From positions 9,982,001 to 10,046,000 of the forward strand of contig NZ_CP107935.1 in NCBI RefSeq assembly GCF_036038375.1: DNA of 64,000 nucleotides, written 5' to 3'. The translations under genes and the position numbers were made by a program. A model generated the notes under the pieces. The model saw only the letters and a list, made by a program, of their open reading frames with translations, made no database searches and was not told the origin of the DNA. This document shows, piece by piece, positions 50,601 through 59,436 of this stretch (within the stretch, counting starts at the first letter, position 1; each line of letters begins with the position of its first letter). This stretch comes from Streptomyces sp. NBC_00414 (lineage in GTDB: Bacteria; Actinomycetota; Actinomycetes; Streptomycetales; Streptomycetaceae).

Positions 50601-50850
50601 GGGAGCGTTACCGACCTCGCTCAGAGCGAAGCCGCCGGTCCGCTGTGTCTCGGCGACATCCACCGCGTCACCGCCCGCCCCGACGCCGCCCGCACGGCCT
50701 GGACCCGGGCCCTGACCCTCACCGGCGCACTGGGCCTCCCGGACACGGAACCGCTGCGTGCCGAACTCTTCACCCGCCTCCGTCAGGACGCGGACCTGAT
50801 CTCCAGTGGCTCGGGCGTCGGGACCGGCCTCCCCGGCCCCGACGCCCTCC
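50600..50850 (+). pseudogene. C-terminal remnant of a TPR-containing protein
   Basis: A plus-strand stretch reads LCLGDIHRVTARPDAARTAW then TRALTLTGALGLPDTEPLRA and ELFTRLRQD, the usual end of an AfsR/SARP-like or other tetratricopeptide-repeat regulator. It has no start codon, no upstream domain, and meets the minus-strand remnant back to back at about 50600. It looks like the leftover of a deletion or recombination. Confidence 0.5.
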
Positions 50851-50852
50851 GG

Positions 50853-52847
50853 TCAGGTCACGGTGATGCGGTCGATGTCAGGTGCCCACCCTGAACCGTT
50901 GGCGACGGTGACGCTGTTGCCCGTCCCGGCGTTCAGGTTCAGGCTCACCGTGGTGGTCCGGGTGGTGTTCCAGTCCGCCGCCGGTGCGAAGGCGACCGTC
51001 TTCGGCGTACCCCCGTTGGCCTGGACGGTGGCCGAGCGGGCCTCCGCGGTCGTGTACTGGATGGCCACCGTCCTCGTACCGCCGCTGCCGCCGTCGACGC
51101 CGTTGAAGGTGAGGGCGGCGCCGTTGCCGACATAGCCGACCTTCGAGCCGCCGGAGCAGCCGGTGCAGTCGGCCGTCCTGGCCGTGCCCGTGAGGGTGTT
51201 CCCGGCGGCCTCCGCCTCGTAGCTGTGGGAGGTGCCGGTCCCGGAACCCACCGTCATGGCGCCCAGAGCGAGCCAGCCGTCCTGGTTCTGCCCGGTGTTG
51301 GCGAAGCGCAGCTTCTTGGCGCTCGCGTCGACGTCCTCCAGGGGGTTCTTGGCCTTCATCACGAGCTGGTAGGTGCCGGCCGTGACACCGGAGAGGTCCA
51401 CGGACGTGTCGAAGTACTGGGGGTAGCCGTAGTCGAGGTAGGTCGGGTCGGCGCCCACGCCCCAGTCGGGGAAGGCGCGGATCTTCACGGGCATGGCCTT
51501 GCGCAGGTCCCAGGGGGTGGCCCAGCTCTTGACGACCTGCCCGGACGCGTTCTTGAGGCCGAGGCTGACGGTCCAGGGGTAGTAGAACGGCGCCACCCCG
51601 TTGTTGGTGAGCCGCACACCGACTTTGGTGCTGCCCTGGGCGGTGTCCTGGAAGTAGGCGTGGTCGACGGTGAGGTCGTAGCCCATCTGCCGGACGGCCG
51701 CCCCCACCTTGGCGCTGTTCGGGTCGTAGTTGGCGCTGCCCTCGTTGATCTTCCAGGTGGTGTGCTCCAGTTCCAGGCACGCCTTCATGTTGTCCACGGC
51801 GCCGGAACCGCCGGGCCAGTTGTCGAAGGCGGTGGACTGGATCTCGGGGCGTACCTCGCCGCCCATGGAGGCCGTGGTCCACCGGTTCTCCACGCCGTGG
51901 TCGAGGGCCTTCTGCAGCTGGGAGTAGGACGCGCCGCCCATCGAGGTGGGCAGGGTGACACCGGCGAGCGGTGAGCCCTCACGGAAGCAGAAGGAGTCGT
52001 CGTGATAGCCGACGGCGGGCAGGCTGTCGGCGGCGCCGCCGGCGGACTCGGGGTACCGCACTTCAATCTTCGTGCGGGTGAAGGCGCTGTTGTACGCCCG
52101 GATGATCTCGGCCCCGTGCGCGTCGGTGGGCATGTAGTCGGGATAGGAGTCGCCCGAGGTGTCGGTGTCGTAGGGCCAGGTGTGCCACTCGCCCCAGAGG
52201 CCGACCAGCCCCATGTGGATGAACCCGATCCGCGGGTCGTTGTCGTAGCGCGCGCCGAACGCGGCGATGAAGTCCTTGAGCGCGTCCAGCAGGTAGGCGC
52301 TGTCGTAGTCGGGGCTGGTGGTGTTCCAGTAGGTGTTGGTGCGGTTGGCGACATGCCCGGCGAAGCACGGCGGGATCGCGTTGCCGGGATGGGTGCCCGA
52401 ACCGCCCGGGTACTCGATGTAGAAGCGGATGGCGGCCTGATTGCCGTACGAGGCCGTCTCGTTCAGCGCGTCGTCCAGGACGTCCCAGTCGTAGTGCTCG
52501 CAGTCCGAGGAGTCGTTCATGACCTCGGAGAGACCGAAGTAGCTCCACGTCAACGAGTGCGGATAGCCGGTGTTCTGGTTGCCGCCGGGCTGGTAGAAGC
52601 GGGCGAAACCCTTGAGCGGGTTGTCCAGTGGCGCGTCGGCGCGGGTGAGGGTGTGGGCCGTGAGCGCGGGATCAGGGCTCGGGCCGGGTGAGGGGCGGGC
52701 CGGGGCCCCCTGCGCCGTGGCCGCCGAAGGGGCGCCCGCGGGGGCCGCGTAGGAGCCGCTGGGGAGTGCCGCCAGGGCGAGGGCCAAGGCGGTGGAACAG
52801 AGTGCGGCCAGGACATTTCTGCCGCGTCGCTGCGCGAAGGTGCGCAC
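50853..52847 (-). CDS. Secreted DUF4832 protein with carbohydrate-binding module
   Basis: 664 residues. After the signal peptide (AALCSTALALALAALPSGSYA) come the DUF4874/DUF4832 domains, a TIM-barrel-like enzyme fold of unknown activity (LDNPLKGFARFYQPGG, HMGLVGLWGEWHTW, GVENRWTTASMGGEVRPE). The C-terminal ~130 residues are a CBM6/CBM35-type carbohydrate-binding module (YEAEAAGNTLTGTARTADC, GNGAALTFNGVDGG, ending APDIDRITVT). The GTG at 52847 has GGAGG eight bases upstream. It is divergent from the alpha-galactosidase operon and may act on the same polysaccharide. Confidence 0.82.
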   Translation of the reverse strand: MRTFAQRRGRNVLAALCSTALALALAALPSGSYAAPAGAPSAATAQGAPARPSPGPSPDPALTAHTLTRADAPLDNPLKGFARFYQPGGNQNTGYPHSLTWSYFGLSEVMNDSSDCEHYDWDVLDDALNETASYGNQAAIRFYIEYPGGSGTHPGNAIPPCFAGHVANRTNTYWNTTSPDYDSAYLLDALKDFIAAFGARYDNDPRIGFIHMGLVGLWGEWHTWPYDTDTSGDSYPDYMPTDAHGAEIIRAYNSAFTRTKIEVRYPESAGGAADSLPAVGYHDDSFCFREGSPLAGVTLPTSMGGASYSQLQKALDHGVENRWTTASMGGEVRPEIQSTAFDNWPGGSGAVDNMKACLELEHTTWKINEGSANYDPNSAKVGAAVRQMGYDLTVDHAYFQDTAQGSTKVGVRLTNNGVAPFYYPWTVSLGLKNASGQVVKSWATPWDLRKAMPVKIRAFPDWGVGADPTYLDYGYPQYFDTSVDLSGVTAGTYQLVMKAKNPLEDVDASAKKLRFANTGQNQDGWLALGAMTVGSGTGTSHSYEAEAAGNTLTGTARTADCTGCSGGSKVGYVGNGAALTFNGVDGGSGGTRTVAIQYTTAEARSATVQANGGTPKTVAFAPAADWNTTRTTTVSLNLNAGTGNSVTVANGSGWAPDIDRITVT

Positions 52848-53020
52848 GGTGTGAACCTCCGGTATCGGGTGGGGACATGCCGTCCGGCGATCCGCCGGAC
52901 GGCTCGACAGGCCCGCCAACTCCCTTCCGGCCTGCTCCGACCCGCGTGGACACACGCCATCGCGAGGCCGTGAGCGCCGACTTCCGCAGCTGGTTCCGGG
53001 GGCCTGAGCCGGATTTATTA

Positions 53021-53061
53021 TGAGCCAGCATTGACAAAGTTTCGCTGTTGCTCATCAATAT
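53021..53061 (+). promoter_or_regulatory. Promoter of the alpha-galactosidase operon, with an inverted repeat
   Basis: TTGACA (53031-53036) is followed 18 bases later by TCAATA (53055-53060). TGAGC (53021-53025) and GCTCA (53050-53054) flank the -35 box as an inverted pair. The same TGAGC/GCTCA core with AT-rich flank recurs in front of the ROK gene (58155-58159), so the ROK protein may bind both. Confidence 0.5.
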
Positions 53062-53118
53062 GTGACCACGGTGCCCCACTGGCAAGAGGTGCGGCGCAGA
53101 TCTCTTCGAAGGGGAACC

Positions 53119-54081
53119 ATGTGCGCTGACACCGCAGTTGCGCCGCCGCGGAAGAGCAACGGTTCCGATCCGGGTGATCCGGCCGCGGCCCGCGCGCCGG
53201 TCGGAGCCCGCCGCAGGCGCGACGACCGCAGGGCCGCCTGGCTGTTCCTGGCACCCGCACTGATCGGATTCGCGCTGTTCTACGCGTATCCGACCCTGCA
53301 AGGCATCTACTACTCGCTCACCGACTACAACCTGCTCTCCGATCCGACCTTCGCCGGAGCGGACAACTACAGCCAACTGATCGGCGACGAGCAGTTCTTC
53401 AACGCGCTCAAGGTCACCGGCTACTACGTCGTCCTCAACATCGGCTCGCAGACCGTGCTGGGGCTGCTGCTCGCGACGCTCATGCACCGCCTGACCCGGT
53501 CGGTGGCACTGCGGGCGATCCTGCTGGTGCCCTGGCTGGTGCCCAACGTGACCGTCGGCCTGCTGTGGATGTGGATGCTGGACGCCAACCTCGGCTTCGT
53601 CAACCACATCCTCGACGCACTCGGCCTCGGCACCACCGGCTTCTTCACCTCGCCCACCTGGGCGATGCCGACCGTGGCCGGGGTCAACACCTGGGCGTAC
53701 ACCGGCTACACGGCCCTGCTGCTCTACGCGGGGATGCTCCAGATCCCCCATCACCTCTACGAGAGCGCCTCGTTGGACGGCGCAGGCGAGTGGCGCATGC
53801 TCACCAGGATCACGCTGCCGCTGCTGCGGCCCGTCCTGGCCCTGGTCCTCGTGGTGTCGCTGATCGGCTCGTTCCAGATCTTCGACACGGTCGCGGTGAC
53901 CACCAAGGGCGGCCCGGTCAGCGCGACCCGGGTCATCTACTTCTACATCTACGAGCAGGCGTTCACGAACTTCCGCATGGGCTACGCCTCCGCCGTGGCC
54001 GTGGTGCTCGCGGTGATCCTCGGCGTACTGACCGCGGTGCAGATGCGTCTGCTGCGTGCCTCCCGCTCCGACCTGGCCTGA
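53119..54081 (+). CDS. Carbohydrate ABC transporter permease (MalF type)
   Basis: A 320-residue permease with six membrane segments, beginning AAWLFLAPALIGFALFYAYP, and an EAA-like loop (ESASLDGAGEW). It is the first gene of the third sugar operon. The ATG at 53119 has AAGGGGAACC just upstream. No ATPase gene in the operon. Confidence 0.9.
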   Translation: MCADTAVAPPRKSNGSDPGDPAAARAPVGARRRRDDRRAAWLFLAPALIGFALFYAYPTLQGIYYSLTDYNLLSDPTFAGADNYSQLIGDEQFFNALKVTGYYVVLNIGSQTVLGLLLATLMHRLTRSVALRAILLVPWLVPNVTVGLLWMWMLDANLGFVNHILDALGLGTTGFFTSPTWAMPTVAGVNTWAYTGYTALLLYAGMLQIPHHLYESASLDGAGEWRMLTRITLPLLRPVLALVLVVSLIGSFQIFDTVAVTTKGGPVSATRVIYFYIYEQAFTNFRMGYASAVAVVLAVILGVLTAVQMRLLRASRSDLA

Positions 54082-54092
54082 GGAGGCACACG

Positions 54093-55043
54093 ATGACCCC
54101 GACCCCGACCCCGGCTCCGACCGAGGACGCGCGCCGCAAGGCATCCCCACTCGTCAAGAGCGCACGGCGGAAGATCTCACCCGGCCGGATCGCCGCCTGG
54201 ACGCTGCTCTGCGGCGCGCTGTTCGTGACCGTCTTCCCGTTCTACTGGATGGTCCGCACCGCCCTGACACCGGCGGCCGACATCTACTCCGACTCCACGG
54301 GCCTGATCCCCGACCACCCCACGATGATCAACTTCCTGCGGGTGCTCGGGCTGACCAGCCAGGCCGAGGCGCGGGCGGCCGGCGGCTCCGGCGCCCACGT
54401 GGACTTCCTGCGCTACCTGCTCAACTCCGTCGTCTACAGCGGGCTGATCGCCGTACTGCAGACGCTGTTCTGCGCGATGGCCGGCTACGCCTTCGCCCGG
54501 TTGCGCTTCCCCGGGCGGGACGCGGTCTTCGGGGTGCTGATCGCCGCGCTGATGGTGCCGCCGATCTTCACCGTGCTGCCCAACTTCGTGCTGGTGAAGA
54601 ACCTCGGCTGGCTGAACACCTTCGCCGGCATGGTCGCTCCGAGCGTGCTCATGACGCCGTTCGCGGTGTTCTTCCTGCGGCAGTTCTTCCTGTCCATCCC
54701 GCGTGACGTGGAGGAGGCGGCCACCCTGGACGGCGTCGGCTCCTGGGGCATCTTCTGGCGGATCGTCATGCCGATGAGCCGCGGCCCGCTCATCACCATC
54801 GGGCTCACCACCACGGTGTGGTCCTGGAAGGACTACCTGTGGCCGCTGCTGACCGGCCGTGAGGAGGAGACCCGCGTCCTGACGGTGGCGCTCGGCATCT
54901 TCCAGCAGCAGTCGCCCAACACCCAGCCCGACTGGACCGGTCTGATGGCCGGCTCGACGCTCTCCGTCCTGCCCGTCCTCGTCCTGCTGATCGTCCTCGG
55001 CCGCCGTCTGGTCGAGTCGCTCAACTTCACGGGCATCAAGTAG
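54093..55043 (+). CDS. Carbohydrate ABC transporter permease (MalG type)
   Basis: A 316-residue permease, 11 bases after its partner, with GAGGAGG before the ATG. An N-terminal Thr/Pro run (MTPTPTPAPTED) precedes six membrane segments; the EAA loop reads EAATLDGVGSW. Its final codons (Gly-Ile-Lys-stop) are repeated as decayed copies in the spacer that follows. Confidence 0.9.
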   Translation: MTPTPTPAPTEDARRKASPLVKSARRKISPGRIAAWTLLCGALFVTVFPFYWMVRTALTPAADIYSDSTGLIPDHPTMINFLRVLGLTSQAEARAAGGSGAHVDFLRYLLNSVVYSGLIAVLQTLFCAMAGYAFARLRFPGRDAVFGVLIAALMVPPIFTVLPNFVLVKNLGWLNTFAGMVAPSVLMTPFAVFFLRQFFLSIPRDVEEAATLDGVGSWGIFWRIVMPMSRGPLITIGLTTTVWSWKDYLWPLLTGREEETRVLTVALGIFQQQSPNTQPDWTGLMAGSTLSVLPVLVLLIVLGRRLVESLNFTGIK

Positions 55044-55136
55044 TTCCCGCTGCCACCACGGCGGCGTCAAGCAGTCCCCCCGCTGCCCCCGTGCCGGCGT
55101 CAATCAGTGCCTGCTGCCGCCACCGGCGTGAGCACG
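55032..55136 (+). repeat. Degenerate tandem repeats of the permease gene's end
   Basis: GGCATCAAGTAG (the last codons and stop, 55032-55043) recurs as GGCGTCAAGCAG (55063-55074), GGCGTCAATCAG (55096-55107) and more weakly GGCGTGAGCACG (55125-55136), with similar GCTGCC-rich text between. Spacing is 29-33 bases. The spacer therefore looks built from tandem duplication of the gene's 3' end. Confidence 0.6.
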
Positions 55137-55201
55137 TCCTGCCGTGCCGACATGCCGACATCACGCACCACCCCTACCCGCACCTGCGAAGAGGTCCCGA
55201 G

Positions 55202-56554
55202 ATGAGTTCCAAGCACCTGCGCATCGGCGCCGCCCTGCTCTGCCTGTCCGCCACCACCACCCTCGTCTCCTGCGGTGGCTCCGACGACGACGCCGCCGGT
55301 GGGAGGACGACCCTCAACTACTGGCTGTGGGACGACAAGCAGCTCCCCGCCTACCAGGACTGCGCGACCGCCTTCGAGAAGGCCAACCCCGGCATCACCG
55401 TCAAGATCACACAGACGGCGTGGGCCCAGTACTGGCAGAACCTCACCACCCAGCTCACCTCCGGCGAGGCACCGGACGTGTGGACCGACCAGGCATCCTA
55501 CTATCCGCAGTTCGCCACCAGCAACCAACTCCTCGACCTGCAGCCCCTGGTGGACCGCGACAAGGTGGACCTGTCCGCGTACCAGTCAGGACTGGCCGAC
55601 ACCTGGGTCAAGGACGGCAAGCGCTACGGACTGCCCAAGGACTGGGACACCATGGCACTGGCCTACAACACGGACCAGTTGAAGAAGCAGGGCGTGGACG
55701 CCGCCGAGCTGGGCGAGCTGACCTGGAACCCCACCGACGGCGGCACGTTCGAGGAGACCATCGCCAAGGCCACCGTCGACACCGAGGGCCGTAACGGACT
55801 CGACCCCGACTTCGACAAGAACCATGTGAAGGCCTACGGCTTCCTGCCCGAGTGGGCCGACGGCTCCCAGGGCCAGAACGGCTGGGGGGACCTGGCCGCG
55901 GCCAACGGCTTCACCTACCTCGACAAGAACCCGTGGGGCACGCACTACAACTACGACGACCCCAAGCTGGCCGAGACCATCGCATGGTTCAAGCGCCTCA
56001 TCGACAAGGGGTACGCGCCGCGCTTCGACAAGCAGTCGTCCGTCGCCAACTCCGAACTGCTCATCGCGGGCAAGGGCGCGATCATGGTTACCGGTTCCTG
56101 GACCATCTCCACCTTCACCGACCCCAAGAACAAGCAGAAATTCGCCTTCGCGCCCCTGCCGACGGGCCCCGAGGGCCGCAAGAGCGCCATCAACGGGCTC
56201 TCCGACGCCATCTGGGCAGGCACCGAGCACCCGGACGAGGCGTGGAAGTGGGTCAAGTTCCTCGCCTCGCCGGACTGCCAGGACCTCGTCGCCAAGCATG
56301 CCGTCGTCTTCCCAGCACTCAAGTCCGCCACCGAGAAGGCGCTCGCCGCGCACCGGGCCGAGGGCCGCGACGTCAGTGCCTTCACCGACGCGGCCGCGAC
56401 CGAGGGCGGCACCTTCCAGCTGCCGGTCACCGAGCACGGCACCGAGATCAACCCCCTGGTCCAGGACGCCGTCCAGTCGGTGATCCTCGGCAGGGAAAAG
56501 CCCGCCGCCGCGCTCAAGTCGGTCAACGACAAGGTCAACGACCTGTTCGAGTAG
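55202..56554 (+). CDS. Sugar-binding lipoprotein of ABC importer
   Basis: A 450-residue family 1 solute-binding protein: lipobox VSCGG after KHLRIGAALLCLSATTTL, then TTLNYWLWDDKQLPAYQD and SGEAPDVWTDQASYYPQFAT. It sits between the permeases and the alpha-galactosidase. Ligand inferred to be an alpha-galactoside such as a raffinose-family or galactomannan oligosaccharide. Confidence 0.9.
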   Translation: MSSKHLRIGAALLCLSATTTLVSCGGSDDDAAGGRTTLNYWLWDDKQLPAYQDCATAFEKANPGITVKITQTAWAQYWQNLTTQLTSGEAPDVWTDQASYYPQFATSNQLLDLQPLVDRDKVDLSAYQSGLADTWVKDGKRYGLPKDWDTMALAYNTDQLKKQGVDAAELGELTWNPTDGGTFEETIAKATVDTEGRNGLDPDFDKNHVKAYGFLPEWADGSQGQNGWGDLAAANGFTYLDKNPWGTHYNYDDPKLAETIAWFKRLIDKGYAPRFDKQSSVANSELLIAGKGAIMVTGSWTISTFTDPKNKQKFAFAPLPTGPEGRKSAINGLSDAIWAGTEHPDEAWKWVKFLASPDCQDLVAKHAVVFPALKSATEKALAAHRAEGRDVSAFTDAAATEGGTFQLPVTEHGTEINPLVQDAVQSVILGREKPAAALKSVNDKVNDLFE

Positions 56555-56597
56555 CCGCCCCGCAGGCTACCCATCTCACCCGGACGCAAGGAGATCC

Positions 56598-58097
56598 ATG
56601 GCCCAGCTCGCAGACCTCGGCGGACACACCCTCGCCCTCGAACTCGAAGGCGACACCCCGCCCCAGGTCGTCGACGGCGGACTGCTGCTGCCCCCTGGTC
56701 GTGTGGCCGTCCTGCACGGCCTCGGCGACGCACTGTTCTACCGCCACGGGCACAACTCCTGGAGCCCTTGCGGATGGCGCCGCCTCTCCGACGCCCCCCT
56801 GCGCATCGAGAGCGCCGAACGCCGGCTCACTGCCGACGACACCGTCTGGGACGACCCCGCCCGCCACCACTCCTCCGCCGTGGCCGCCCTCCAGGGAGCC
56901 GACGGGCAGGTCCTGCTGCTCGGCGCGCTCGGCCTCGACATCCCGCGCCTGTCGGCGGACCGGGACACCCTCGCCGGCTGGTCGGAGCGAGGCGGAGCAC
57001 CGTGGTTCCTCGCCCACGGCACGGAACAGGAGGTCTTCGCCGCCTACACCCGCCGTCTCGCCGCCCGCCTGGGCCGCAGCGACAAGCGGGCGGGCAACGT
57101 GTGGTGCAGCTGGTACGCGTACTACGAGAACATCACCGAACAGCAGCTCACCAAGGACATCACCGCCCTGCGCGGCCTGCCCTTCGACGTCGTCCAGGTC
57201 GACGACGGCTGGGAACGGGCCGTCGGCGACTGGGAACCCAACGACAAGTTCCCCTCCGGGATGAAGGCGCTGGCCGACCGCATCACGGACGCCGGACTGC
57301 GTCCGGGACTGTGGATCGCCCCGTTCATCGTCCACCCGCAGTCCCGCACCGCCCGGCAGCGCCCCGAACTGCTGCTGCGCGACGACCGGGGCGAGCCGGT
57401 GGTCGCCGGACACAACTGGGGCACCGGCTACTGGGCCCTCGACCTCAGCCGGCCCGCCGCGCGGGAGCAGCTGCGCGAGACGATCCGCCGGGTGAGCCGA
57501 GAGTGGGGATTCACCTACCTCAAGCTCGACTTCATCGGCGCAGCCACCGTCCCCGGGGCACGCGCCGAGGATCTCGGCCGCGAAGAGGCGTACCGGATCG
57601 GGCTGGGCATCATCCGTGAGGAGGCGGGACCGGACGCGTACCTGCTCGGCAGCGGGGCCCCCCTGCTGCCCTCCCTCGGGCTGATCGACGGCATCCGCAG
57701 CGGTCCGGACGTCGCCCCGCTGTGGGAGCACTACGCCACCCAGGACCCCTCCGACGCGCTGGCCCGCAACGCCGTCGTCAACACCCTGCACCGCCTGTGG
57801 CAGTCACCGCTGCTGGAGGTAGACCCCGATGTCGTCTACTTCCGCAGCCGCCTCAACCTGCTCACCGAGGAACAGCAGCGGTGGCTGCGCGACCTCGCCG
57901 ACATCTGCGGCTTCCGGGCCGTCTCCGACCCGCCCGGCTGGCTGCACCCCGACGAACTGGAGGACATGACCGCCTACTTGGCCGCACGCCCACAGGTACG
58001 CAGGCTGAGCCGCTACCGCTTCACCCTCGACGGCCGCGAGGTCGACTTCGCCCCGGCGGTCGATCCCGACACCGAGCAGCGCTATCCCATCGCCTGA
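56598..58097 (+). CDS. Alpha-galactosidase, glycoside hydrolase family 36
   Basis: 499 residues, cytoplasmic. The nucleophile is Asp311 in YLKLDFIGAA and the general acid Asp371 in RSGPDVAPLW; WCSWYAYYENITE and QVDDGWERAVGDWEPNDKF are the family's substrate-site blocks. It is a short-form GH36 without the long N-terminal domain of the bigger enzymes, lacking about 200 residues. AAGGAG is five bases before the ATG. It would cut alpha-1,6-galactosyl units from the imported sugar. Confidence 0.88.
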   Translation: MAQLADLGGHTLALELEGDTPPQVVDGGLLLPPGRVAVLHGLGDALFYRHGHNSWSPCGWRRLSDAPLRIESAERRLTADDTVWDDPARHHSSAVAALQGADGQVLLLGALGLDIPRLSADRDTLAGWSERGGAPWFLAHGTEQEVFAAYTRRLAARLGRSDKRAGNVWCSWYAYYENITEQQLTKDITALRGLPFDVVQVDDGWERAVGDWEPNDKFPSGMKALADRITDAGLRPGLWIAPFIVHPQSRTARQRPELLLRDDRGEPVVAGHNWGTGYWALDLSRPAAREQLRETIRRVSREWGFTYLKLDFIGAATVPGARAEDLGREEAYRIGLGIIREEAGPDAYLLGSGAPLLPSLGLIDGIRSGPDVAPLWEHYATQDPSDALARNAVVNTLHRLWQSPLLEVDPDVVYFRSRLNLLTEEQQRWLRDLADICGFRAVSDPPGWLHPDELEDMTAYLAARPQVRRLSRYRFTLDGREVDFAPAVDPDTEQRYPIA

Positions 58098-58203
58098 CGT
58101 GGCCGCGGCACCGCCCCGCCTGCCGACACGGCCACCGGCATGAATTAGTAAACTGCTCAGCATTATCCAGCGGCGGGGACCCGCCCCCTTCAGGGAGCAC
58201 CAC

Positions 58204-59388
58204 ATGGCGACGACCGGAACAGACCTGTCCCGGATGCGCGAGATGAACATGCTGTCCATCGTGTGGGCGCTCCGCGGCAACCCGCCCTCGACGGTCACCG
58301 AGCTCGCGGGCCGGGCGGGGCTGTCCCGGCCCGCCGTCGACGTCCTGGTCCAGTCCCTGGTCGCCGACGGCTGGGCCGAGGTCGAGGAACCGGGCGCCAA
58401 CAGCGTGGTGGGGCGCCCGGCCCGGCGCTTCCGCTTCCGTGCCGACGCCGGTCATGTGCTCGGCATCGACATCGGCGTCCACAAGGTCCTCGTCATGCTC
58501 AGCGACCTGGAGGGCAATCTTGTCCACACCCTGCGGCGCCCCGTCGACCCCGAGGCGGACCCGAAAGCGCGGTTCGCGGCAGTGGACCGCGCGATCGACG
58601 AGGTGCTGCGGAGCGCCGGCATGGCACCGGCGGACATCTGGGCGGTCACCGTCGGGGTGACCGGTCCGGTCGACGCCAGCGGGCGTACCACTCTGTTCAC
58701 CCCGCTGCCCGGCTGGAACACCGCGGACCCCGTCGCCCACCTCGCGGCCCGTTTCGCCTGCCCGATCCAGGTCGAGAACGACTGCAAGCTCGCCGCCGTG
58801 GCCGAGCGCTGGAAAGGAGTCGCCCCCGACGCCGACGACATCGTCTTCCTCCTCGCCGGCCTGCGCACCGGCGCCGGACTGATCCTGGACGGCACCCTGC
58901 GCCGCGGTCACGGCGGCGCCGCGGGCGAGATCGGCGCCCTCAAGGCGGTGCGGTGGCTCAGTGCGCCCGGCCATCTCGAAGCCTGTCCCGGTGTGCCCGT
59001 CACGGCGGCGCCGGGTGAGGCCGCGGCCTGGGTGTTCCAGGCGGCCCGGGACGGCGACCGGCAGGCGAAGGCCGCCGTCCGCCGCTACACCCGGGACCTC
59101 GCCGTCGGAGTGGCCGCCCTGGTCCTCGCCCTGGACCCCCAGGTCGTCGTCTACGGCGGCGGTTTCTCCCGGTCCGCCGACGTCGTCCTGGAACCACTGC
59201 GCCAGGAACTCACCAAGCACTGTCTGCGGCTGCCGGACCTGCGCGCCTCGACCCTCGGCGACGAGAGCGTGGCCCTGGGCGCCGTACGCCTCGCCCTCGA
59301 CGAGGTCGACAGCCGCCTGCTCAGCGACGGACTGGCGGCGCCGACGGCCCCACGGCGTGAGACATCCCGCAGCGACGAACTCAACTGA
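58204..59388 (+). CDS. ROK-family transcriptional regulator
   Basis: 394 residues: an N-terminal winged helix (TVTELAGRAGLSRPAVDVLV) and a ROK sugar-kinase-like domain with the phosphate-binding DIGVHKVLV block and a C-terminal VVYGGGF. The usual ROK zinc-binding CxCGxxGC cluster is not seen; the matching stretch reads LEACPGVPVT, so metal binding may be lost. It sits inside the alpha-galactosidase operon, with GGGAG before the ATG, and probably represses it. Confidence 0.87.
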   Translation: MATTGTDLSRMREMNMLSIVWALRGNPPSTVTELAGRAGLSRPAVDVLVQSLVADGWAEVEEPGANSVVGRPARRFRFRADAGHVLGIDIGVHKVLVMLSDLEGNLVHTLRRPVDPEADPKARFAAVDRAIDEVLRSAGMAPADIWAVTVGVTGPVDASGRTTLFTPLPGWNTADPVAHLAARFACPIQVENDCKLAAVAERWKGVAPDADDIVFLLAGLRTGAGLILDGTLRRGHGGAAGEIGALKAVRWLSAPGHLEACPGVPVTAAPGEAAAWVFQAARDGDRQAKAAVRRYTRDLAVGVAALVLALDPQVVVYGGGFSRSADVVLEPLRQELTKHCLRLPDLRASTLGDESVALGAVRLALDEVDSRLLSDGLAAPTAPRRETSRSDELN

Positions 59389-59391
59389 AGG

Positions 59392-59436
59392 GACGGGCAC
59401 ATGGGAGACGGGCACGCGGGAGACGGGCACATGGGA
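59392..59436 (+). repeat. Three 15-bp repeats across the start of the next gene
   Basis: GACGGGCACATGGGA, GACGGGCACGCGGGA and GACGGGCACATGGGA follow each other directly (59392, 59407, 59422). They carry two in-frame ATGs (59401 and 59431), each with a good ribosome binding site. Confidence 0.8.
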
